A stretch of 64,000 nt of DNA from Fragilaria crotonensis. Lineage: Eukaryota > Bacillariophyta > Fragilariophyceae > Fragilariales > Fragilariaceae. Numbering within the stretch: position 1 is the first letter of the stretch; each line of letters opens with the position of its first letter. The stretch is taken from positions 82,716 through 146,715 of the forward strand of contig JAKSYS010000066.1 of NCBI GenBank assembly GCA_022925895.1, written 5' to 3'. The notes under the pieces are model-generated. The model saw only the letters and a list, made by a program, of their open reading frames with translations, ran no database searches and had not been told where the DNA came from. This document shows positions 34,501 through 43,200 of this stretch, one piece after another. Made by a program: the position numbers and the translations under genes.

Positions 34501-34724
34501 CTTACCATCATCTTTTTGAGAGTCAGCAGAGAATGAGGCAGCAAGGTCGTACCCACAACTTCATCGCCACAAGTATAACAGAAGATCAAGGACTTCTGTA
34601 CTCCGAAATCCAACGCCTGATGAAATTGTTCAAGTCTCACAGGTGTGCATTGGACTTCGATCGTGGCTTCGTCAACAGTGCACTCAAAGAAGCAAAGACA
34701 AGAAACGAGGAGGACGAGGTGTGA
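31547..34724 (+). mobile_element. decayed DDE-transposase element, copy 2 of the same family
   Basis: Reading frames at 31547-32677, 32515-33231, 33287-33862, 33966-34421 and 34473-34724 form one protein homologous to copy 1. They show TTAWRWMRLLGFKY and FYVDGHEREDVVAHR, a strongly conserved block before the core. The core has IIGQDESVFAQYLLSSKQW (first Asp), FDFVFLFDHSQGHARK (second Asp), GKSKGMLQVLWERGLIDPSE and PKFHAELAGKALNF (candidate acidic residue). The N-terminal ~370 residues are much better preserved than in copy 1 and have no known domain. Four or more frame changes make it non-coding as given. Copy 1 and copy 2 are divergent, so they are separate old insertions. No terminal repeats were identified. 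Confidence 0.65.
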
Positions 34725-35120
34725 TCATCATGTCGACAGAGATGGATTTTTATGGTCGCAGGAGACAGCTGCTACTAAAACTTGATAAAGGATATGGAAA
34801 TAATATGCGTGCATGGTACGAATTGTACACAACCTACGTTCGGACGCTTCAACGAAAAACCAGCTGTACCAGGTACTCCGATCAGTTGTGAGGAACCCAC
34901 TACATAGTACATTTTGAGAAACGTGTTGTTACGTGGTTACAGTTGTTCTTACTGTTTTCTCGAATCGCCTTCAATCATAGGAGCGATCCTACTCTCTCTA
35001 CGACTAGAGTAGAATTCCTCTCCGAACACGAAGAGCGCAATTTTGCCATGGCGATACGTTCCAAACTTGTTGCCGCTTTGCTTTAAGTTCGGGAATGCCC
35101 CCCTTGCTCGCCGTCCTACC

Positions 35121-36305
35121 ATGACGCTTGCTCTGAAGATGATTATAGCTCTTTTAAGTGGATTCCTTGTCCTAAGTCTGTGGAGTAATAATTCTCCCTT
35201 GTTTCTTGCATTATCATACGAGTCCAGCACATCGAAGACATCCACTCTAAGCAGATCCCATTATGAACCTGTTGTTGGAGAATCTGTTCGCCATGACCGC
35301 TTTTCTTTGTCATTGGAGCGAACTCTTACAGAACGGGGTTTAAATCTCATAACACCTAAGTCCGGCTGTCACCTAGCAGCATGGGTTTTTCAAGGCGGTG
35401 GGTCAAACGTAGAACGGGACATTGACTGCCGTCTCACCCAGGGAGACTTCCTCGATTTTGGGAGGTCATGCCAGTCAAGAGCTAGATCCCGAAACAGCAC
35501 GGCTAATTCAACCCTACGACACAGTCTATGTGAATGTCAAAGGGCTCACCACGTTTGTTAAACCATCCTTCCAAACATCACCACATCCATCGTCTTGCTC
35601 GTGGGTCAATTTCAACGTGTTATAAAGTTCATTCCTGCAAAAACTGAACTGGCATTGTTGAATGCCTCATGCATTGTCAAAGTCTTCGCTCATAATCGCG
35701 GTCATCACTTTCATCACTCGCACCATCCCAAACTTGCTTCTTGGCCCTACGGCGTAAATCCTATGCCATGGAGACTTAAAATCTATGTGGAAGCCTTTTA
35801 CAGGCACCAGCACGACACCCCAGACAGCAAAACATATGGCATCATGCAAGGATATCTAAGCAACACGAATGCCAAACGATCGAACGTTCCTTCGGGTCCA
35901 AAACTTCAGTACACCGAGTATTGTGAAGAAATTGCAAGCCACCAATTCATCCTCTCTCCTGATGGGGACCGACCCGAATGCTATCGAACGTATGAGGCCA
36001 TTGGTATGGGGACTGTACCAATCACAGAGTTGTCGGCGTCCCTCTATCGTCACCTGCAACCCGCACCAGTTTTGTACGAAACGTATGATTGGAATCTTAC
36101 CGAGACACAGGCCATGGAACGGTTGGGGGTAGCACATTTTCCAACCGTGAACAGGATGTTGGTTTTGGAAGAGTATTGGTTGGACTATGTTCAGCGTGAG
36201 ATGGGTGGAAGGGAACTGCGATGGTTTGACCGCATATCGATGCGAAAAGCAACACTCAACGACTTCAAGCTTCTCACTGAGGAGACAGATCGGTTATCGA
36301 GTTGA
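35121..36305 (+). pseudogene. exostosin-like (GT47-type) glycosyltransferase, frame-broken
   Basis: The ATG at 35121 opens a type II signal anchor (MIIALLSGFLVLSLW). The readable C-terminal part has FILSPDGDRPECYRTYEAIGMGTVPITE, matching the exostosin motif in which an Arg/Glu-containing helix follows a 'SP-G' loop and a 'G-(V/I)-P' strand. Near 35,465 one base too many (GGGAGG) shifts the frame; a second shift near 35,570 restores it, and the segment between reads TARLIQPYDTVYVNVKGL. Whether these are mutations or sequencing errors cannot be told from one sequence. If functional, it would be a Golgi enzyme acting on surface polysaccharides. Confidence 0.6.
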
Positions 36306-36624
36306 TGTGATGAGAGGCATGGGTGATTGAGTCAACAGAATCAGATTGTGCAAGTCCCGATCAAGTATTCTCGTCATGTGCATATCCGATCAACATATAT
36401 TTTGTTCTGCACTGTCAGGATTGTGCGACGCAACCTGACTAATCACCGGATAAGTTTCTCATTGTTTCGCCGAATTCAGCAAGAATGAAATGCAAGGCCG
36501 ATCGTTCAGACAAGTGCATCACAACTGCTGTCTCGGGACTATTTTCTCAGTTGGTGAGTGATGGAGCCTTGCTGACCTCTCTTGGATGGCTTTGTGCGCC
36601 TCGTGAAACATAAGTTCGCAACCG

Positions 36625-37068
36625 TCACTGGTCAACGAGACTGGACCGTTTGATATAATCATCGACGATGGTTCCCATATCAATTGGCATCAAATCAAAA
36701 CTCTGGAGAACCTGATTTCAAAAGTGAATCCTGGAGGTTTTTACGTTGTTGAAGACATTCATAGTTCATGCGTGAGTTGGCAGGCCAACGTTGGGACACA
36801 GGAAAGGGGAGAGTTTGTCGGCGGTACGAGTGGGTGCATGCAGACAAGGGATGGTAATGAAACAATTTTTGCAAAGGTAGTTGAGTGGCAAAAGGGTTTG
36901 ATTATGAAGCGGGAGCCCTTTCCTGGAGTCAATCACATTGATTTCCACAAGGAGGCTGTTCTCTTTGGCAAGATTACGCTTTCTAGAAGGAGATTTGGCC
37001 CCTCTCAGCGTCATTTTGCTGCCAGGATTTTGCAATCTGTCAGCCAGTTACACAAATTGAAGGCGTAG
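36625..37068 (+). pseudogene. C-terminal fragment of a SAM-dependent methyltransferase gene
   Basis: The frame reads GPFDIIIDDGSHINWHQ, NPGGFYVVEDIHSSC and FAKVVEWQKGLIMKREPFPGV. It is nearly the same as the C-terminal third of the intact gene at 49409-50401 (minus strand) and then continues about 30 residues past its end. The N-terminal half, including the SAM-binding G-loop, is missing, and no start or upstream exon is seen. It is a truncated, inverted duplicate about 12.5 kb from its parent. Confidence 0.75.
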
Positions 37069-37509
37069 CAACATATTTGCACTTCGCACTTTGTGTGTCC
37101 CTTGGCGAAGCATCATCAGCCATCACTGTGTCTGTCTTGCATAGCGAAGGAGTACGTACAATTATCTGTGTCCGCGCATGCTTAAACGTACGTTTATGTG
37201 TGCCCTCAAAAAGAGTTTGTGACCAACCCTGTTTGCACACGTCGAATGCGCGGCGACGCGATGATCAGTTCTCTGCGTGTACATGCACCTCCACGATACA
37301 TCGCGCATGGCACATGACAGTCTAATTGTTTGCGAGTTTCCTTCAACATCATTCAACATGTTCACGTTTCTTTCACACAATGTGATCGAATAATGTTCTT
37401 GTCAACAACTAGCTGTGACCCAATGTGGTCCCAGATGATAGCAAGATTATAGTTAGTTAATCATGTGATCACATCCACCATCAGGTTTCACCGATGTCGT
37501 CCGTCCCGT
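37069..37509. other. intergenic region left of the Gypsy element
   Basis: No gene is recognised. The last four bases, CCGT (37,506-37,509), are the left copy of the target-site duplication of the retrotransposon. Confidence 0.5.
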
Positions 37510-37686
37510 TGTAACGTGAGACGATATGTAGATAACTGTCCGTCACCCGTGGGTCGATGACGTAGCCTCCCTAGGCACTGAATCGCTCCCAACCTCACAA
37601 CAATCATCCAGTGACGATTGGAGCTAGCCGACCATGTCCGACGATCTACGACGGGCCTACCTTTTAGGGGAGTCCCACTCGTTATA
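37510..37686 (+). repeat. 5' LTR (177 bp)
   Basis: Identical to the 3' LTR. It contains the gag ATG at 37,634, so the last 53 bp of the LTR encode the first 17-18 residues of Gag. The sequence directly after it starts TGGAAACCTGCCC, in the position and with the TGG start of a tRNA primer-binding site; this would lie inside the gag coding sequence. The tRNA was not identified. Confidence 0.9.
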
Positions 37687-39445
37687 TGGAAACCTGCCCG
37701 GCACCGAACACGCATCCCCTGCGGCAAACGCGACAACGTACGCGTTCGCAGCCATGCCAAGACCGTTTGAAAACCGAAATGACCAGTGGCAGACCAGCCA
37801 TGCCGGCGGAAGACCTGCCTACGCGACGGCCCGGCCGCTGAAACCGGACGGCACATTGAACCTCCAAGAGAAGACATGGAGCGGGGCAACATACGTCCTC
37901 GCACCGTGCCCCAAAACCACGGACCCCCAAGACGTGAAGTCTATGGTCCTCGAACATGCCATAGAATCAATCCGAACTGGCAATGGGAAATGGAAAAACA
38001 AGACCGACTGCCTAGTGAACCACTTCAACCAGGTACTCATTCTAACCCAAGCCACACTCCACATTGAAGACTTCAACATGTTCGAAAGTGCATTATTCGA
38101 CTATACGTTCCTAAGCGTACAGTCGGCGACGCACACCAGAGTCGCAATCCCACAGCCGGGAGCGAATCAAGCGGTATTCCGCAGAGATGCGCGATACGTA
38201 GCCGCAGAGATGACGATCAACCCACGACAAAGATACTCAGCTATAGGGCAGCAAGGAAACAACCTACTCCCCGATGTCGACACCAAGACTGTCGTATTTC
38301 GGCTACCACAAGGCCCCAATGCGAGTCTACATGATGCGATTACAATCGAGAACATCCGAGATGTCAGGCAACTGATCAATATTTGCAGAATTCTAAGCGG
38401 AACCGCACAAGTTGGAACAGTCGAACGTGACCAATTCACGCAAGAGAAGTTCAACCAGTGGCTTGAAGAAGCCAAGCAACACACAAAATACGAGATCGTC
38501 GCACGGCTCATGCGACCAGCATTTGTGGGCGAAGGTATCATCGAAACACCCGTCAACAGACTCGTACAATGTCAACAGAAAGGAACGAACGAGAAAGGAC
38601 AAGCCACCGCCTACACGATTGCGGAACACTATGCCAAGTTCACAGCAATCGTACAGCAGTTTAATGCAGAAGCACCGTTCCCGGTCAACCTACCGACCAC
38701 GTTCTTCAATTCACTTACAGCACACATGCAAGACAAGCTAATTAGGCGACAATACCGACACCCTCCACCAAGCTCCAACCAAGAGCAACTGACACAACTC
38801 CAGAGACTGCGGGATTTAGCAGCCGAAGAAGAGAAGGACATCGAAACCCAAATCCAGCTCATCAAGAATACACTCACCCCAACACGAGGACCACCACCGT
38901 ATGCCACCAGCAATAGGGGGTATCATCAACAACACCAGAAACCGATGGCGCGCACATTCATGGCGTACGGCGACAGTCAATACGGCGACGATGAGGATAG
39001 AACCAAGGGATACCATGACCACGGAAACAATCACAACGGAGGAGGCGCACACAACCGACCATCTCAGTATGGAGAAGTACCGGATGAAGACGCACTCATG
39101 GAGCAATTCCGGCTCCTCGAACACTGGACAGAAGGCGAAGGGAACAGTATCAGTTGTTTTCTAAGTCCAGCAGAAAGCGCGTTACGCAATGCAAGCGGAA
39201 CCGAACGACCCATCGAATGTTGGGGATGCACGGGACACGGAACCCACCACACCAACCGATTCCACAGCTTCCGCGACTGTCCAAACAGATACGACCCGGA
39301 GGTCCGCAGTTTAGCGTTCCGCCGCATGAAACAAATGCGCGAGGAATGGGAAGAACGCAAACGCGACCAACCCAAGAATGGCACCGGAACGCGCAAACGA
39401 GACGCACAGGCACTCCTCACAAAGGCGGAAGCAATGCGCGATTGA
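37634..39445 (+). CDS. gag: Gag of the Gypsy element (603 aa)
   Basis: An open frame from the LTR-internal ATG to a TGA at 39,443. The first ~500 residues have no recognisable domain; the middle is helical, as in capsid proteins, and residues ~420-510 are Gln-, Asn- and His-rich. Near residue 529 a Cys/His cluster (CWGCTGHGTHH...HSFRDCPN) is a probable zinc knuckle for nucleic-acid binding. The C-terminal tail is rich in Arg, Lys and Glu. The frame continues past the TGA directly into the protease region, so a Gag-Pro fusion by readthrough is possible. Confidence 0.8.
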   Translation: MSDDLRRAYLLGESHSLYGNLPGTEHASPAANATTYAFAAMPRPFENRNDQWQTSHAGGRPAYATARPLKPDGTLNLQEKTWSGATYVLAPCPKTTDPQDVKSMVLEHAIESIRTGNGKWKNKTDCLVNHFNQVLILTQATLHIEDFNMFESALFDYTFLSVQSATHTRVAIPQPGANQAVFRRDARYVAAEMTINPRQRYSAIGQQGNNLLPDVDTKTVVFRLPQGPNASLHDAITIENIRDVRQLINICRILSGTAQVGTVERDQFTQEKFNQWLEEAKQHTKYEIVARLMRPAFVGEGIIETPVNRLVQCQQKGTNEKGQATAYTIAEHYAKFTAIVQQFNAEAPFPVNLPTTFFNSLTAHMQDKLIRRQYRHPPPSSNQEQLTQLQRLRDLAAEEEKDIETQIQLIKNTLTPTRGPPPYATSNRGYHQQHQKPMARTFMAYGDSQYGDDEDRTKGYHDHGNNHNGGGAHNRPSQYGEVPDEDALMEQFRLLEHWTEGEGNSISCFLSPAESALRNASGTERPIECWGCTGHGTHHTNRFHSFRDCPNRYDPEVRSLAFRRMKQMREEWEERKRDQPKNGTGTRKRDAQALLTKAEAMRD

Positions 39446-40285
39446 CAACACCTCGGATTTAATTCCAGAACCGAAGCAGAGAACGCGGCAGATGCGGTGG
39501 CGTTGATGGCAACGGACATGTCAGCGAGGCATCGAAAGAACATGATCCGCGAATGGAATCGCAAGGTAAGCAACGCGAACGAACCAACCGGAGACGACGA
39601 AGGAACAGACACGACGGCAACAAGCTATTACGGACCGGCGACCAGGAGCAGAAACAACCAGACGTTCCATTTCATCGCACGAGTCTTCCAGGCGACGCCG
39701 ATGAAGTTACTACCACTCGAGATATCGCCAACGTTGCCACACTGCAACTTCCCAATCGGACCCACCCACGGAAAAGGAAAATTGAAAATAGCGGTTGACT
39801 CCTGCGCCGGGGTAAACATCGGACATTTAGAGTTCCACAAGGCCATGGCTGACACATTCCCAGAATTGGTCGCATCATTCAAGACCATGCAAGACTACGG
39901 TGAACAGGATGTCACCATCGGGGGAGTGGAAGTATCGGCGACAACTCTGAAGCTGACTCACATCATCGAGTACAAAACCCCATTCCGTTATAACGGAACC
40001 GCATGTAACCTGACGTTTGGACTCAGCGCGAGCGCAGCGGCAACAGCCATCGTGTCCATCAACTTTCTACGCAAGACAAAAGCGCTGTGGAGCTATGATG
40101 ACGCAGAGCCCAATATCCACCTCACGATCTGGCAAACGACACTCGGAATCCAGTATGAACCACCTACGAGGAGAAAGGCACCTACTCCACAGGACAGATT
40201 CAGAGCGGAGACGACCGCCGTGTACACAACGACAGCCAAGAGAGCAACCGTCGTTGAGGAAAGCGGAAACAGTGCGGATGAATGA
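39446..40285 (+). CDS. protease region, same frame as gag, between two UGA codons
   Basis: The frame is open between the TGA at 39,443-39,445 and the TGA at 40,283-40,285. A convincing ATG start is absent at its beginning. The segment KLKIAVDSCAGVNIGHLEF is in the place and context of the retropepsin active site (D-T/S-G-A); here a Cys separates Ser and Ala-Gly. A hydrophobic strand with TAIVSINFLRKTKALWSYDD fits the second conserved retropepsin region before the C-terminal helix. Function as the polyprotein protease is inferred from position and motif. Confidence 0.6.
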   Translation, partial: QHLGFNSRTEAENAADAVALMATDMSARHRKNMIREWNRKVSNANEPTGDDEGTDTTATSYYGPATRSRNNQTFHFIARVFQATPMKLLPLEISPTLPHCNFPIGPTHGKGKLKIAVDSCAGVNIGHLEFHKAMADTFPELVASFKTMQDYGEQDVTIGGVEVSATTLKLTHIIEYKTPFRYNGTACNLTFGLSASAAATAIVSINFLRKTKALWSYDDAEPNIHLTIWQTTLGIQYEPPTRRKAPTPQDRFRAETTAVYTTTAKRATVVEESGNSADE

Positions 40286-43200
40286 CAGCGGCAAGGCGAC
40301 CCAGCAAAGCCGAAGAACAACCTGGGAGCATGGGAGGAGGCATACGACGTCAGTGACACAGGAACAATCGCAGACAGCATAAACAACAACGCGGGAGTCA
40401 CATACCGGATGGACACCGCGACGAACAAACTTTACATTAGGGTTTTAGCAGCATCCTCTGCCACGAGAGAAGAATTAGAATCAGCGAAACAGCGAATGGA
40501 CGATGGAAGCAAACCAGTGATAACAGAAAAAAGACCTTATAGGCCAAAACCAACTTCACAATACGAAGAACCCGCCTACCTACCGGATGACGATGACACA
40601 TTAGAAGTGTTGTACCGAAATGGAGGGACAGCGGTATCCAAAATGAAGGAGGAAGTAAGCGAACGCAACCCAGAGTCCATCATCAAATACGACGAGAAAC
40701 TGCATGCGGAAACACTGAAAAAATCACTGCAATGGGACGAGTGCCCAGAGGAACTGCGACCACCCATACTTGAACTGGTCAAGAAGTACTGGGACGTATT
40801 CGCGCAGGAGGGACTAAAACATCACATCAGAGGATTTGTATGCCACATCGACACAGGCAACGCCCAGCCAGTATGCTGCAACATACCACGCTACGGACCA
40901 CACGAGGCAAGAGTCATCACACAACTCGCACGAGGATTAGAGGAAAACGGTCTCATAGAGGAAGCGCGAAGTCCATTGGGAGCACAAGTGGTACTTGCGG
41001 CGAAACCCAATCAAGATCACGTACACTGGCTGGTCCGCATACATATGGAGACTGACGGTATCATATCGGAAACTGAACGCAGTCACGCGGCCATTCATCT
41101 ACCCCTCACGCAGATGCGACGACGCCGCGAGGGACATAGGAAGATCGAAACACTTCATTACCATGGACTTCGAAAGTGGGTTCTGGCAAGTACTATTACA
41201 CGAGAAGTCGCGAGACAAAACGGCGTTCTTTGTGCCAAATGGACAGAAACGCTGGACAGTCATGCCGATGGGATGCCTCAACGCACACGGCACATTCTGC
41301 TGCCTGGTAGACACCTTGAAACGCCAATGGAACAAGAAAGCGACAGAACTTGGGATTCGAGACGACATCGAAGTGACACTCAAAGGCGAGAGACCGTGGA
41401 CCGACGCGGAAGTCATAGTGGACGACATCATGCTACATTCAGAACATACCGCACCGCTCATAAAATACTTCGAAATAGTACTCCAAATATTGCAGAGACA
41501 CCAAGTTACCGTCAAACTCAAGAAATGTCGATTCTTCCCAAAGAGCGCCGAATTTGTTGGCATGGACGTCGAAGCCGATGGCAATCGACCAGCTCGATCG
41601 AAAATGCAAGCCCTGGAAGACCTCAAGAACCAAGCTCCAAATACCGTAACCGACCTACGACAACTAATCGGGTTGATCGGCTTCTATCAAGATTGGATCG
41701 CGAACTATGAACTCAGAATTGGACGATGGCGACAACATATTAAGAAGTTAAAAGGCACCAAGCCGACGGAGAGTGAGATCACACTGGCGTCGGAATGGCA
41801 ACAGGAAGACAACCAACTGCTAAACGAGCTACTCGACGAACTGATCACGAGACCAACGCTCGCAAGACCAGATTACACACGACGGTTCTACCTTAAAACC
41901 GACTGGTGCAGACTTGGGATGGCAGCAGTATTGCTACAAGCGGACCCGAACGACCACAACGCCGCGTTACACGAGACACAAGAAACCAGCGAGCTCAAAC
42001 CGTGCAAGTTTGACAAACACATGCACAACCTGAGACTACGTCCGATCGCATTCAGCTCACGCAAATGCACAGAAAGTGAAAGCGCCATGCATTCGTACAC
42101 GGGTGAGGCAGCAACAGGTGTGTGGGCAATCGAGAAATATAAGAGACACCTCTTCGGCAAAGAGTTTACTTGGATGACAGACTGCAACGGCTTACGACAG
42201 TTCTTTGACGGCGAGGATGTCCCGACACACATGCACCAACGCATGCGACAACGACTGCTGCGATTCCACTTCACAATCGTACACAGACCAGCACGATTCA
42301 TGGTGGAGTGCGATGTACTCACAAGATACAACACCATCACCAGCAAATGGCGACCAGAGACACCACCCATAAGCAAAACCAATCAGAACCAAATCGCCAT
42401 CGCAATTGCCACCACAAACCAGCCACCTGAGGCAACGGAAGATGGCAACCAACCGAAGACACTCCTGGCGGCGAAGAGCGACAACACACGCAACATTTGG
42501 ACATACAACGCCGGAGCAACGAACATCGAGACAGCAGCAGCGGAAGCGGGCATCACAACACACATCCGAAGCATCGAAGAAAGACCAACGTGGCGCACAC
42601 ATCCATTCGACAGACACCGCACCGACCCAAAACTCCTCACAATCGAACAGCTTGAGACAATAATTGAACCGACCGAGCGAGTCGACTGGATAATCGCGCA
42701 CGATGGATGCGAAACGGACGCCAGCGCAGAGATCGAAAGACAGTTCGCACGGCTCACACATCTGATCAACATCGGAGAGCGACACAACGTCAAGGCAATC
42801 GCTATCTTCACACACCCTACCACGCGAATACACGACGACGACAGCAATGAAGAAACATCGGCCATCGACATGCGCATGCAGCAACTGGAGGGGAACAAGT
42901 GGAACACACTGCGGGCAACAGTCCAATCAAACCGATACGGAGCGGCGATCGCCACAACATTCACGATGATCATCGCGACCAAGGATATCAACACACTGCG
43001 AGCCTTTCACCTACAAGGCAGCGACGCGACTCCACTCAGCGACATAGTCAACAACGCAGCGGAGCAACACGAACCCAACGTATCATCGTCAGAGATTAGA
43101 GCAATGCAGCGCCCACCCCAAGCAAGAAATGTCAACGAACCGCAAATTGCTGCACTCATCCAACGCACGGGACAAGAAGACAACACAAGAGACTGGATCA

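Noticed and set aside
42192-42926. 244-residue minus-strand frame within pol
   Set aside because: Antisense to the continuous pol frame and without any known motif; codon composition mirrors pol.
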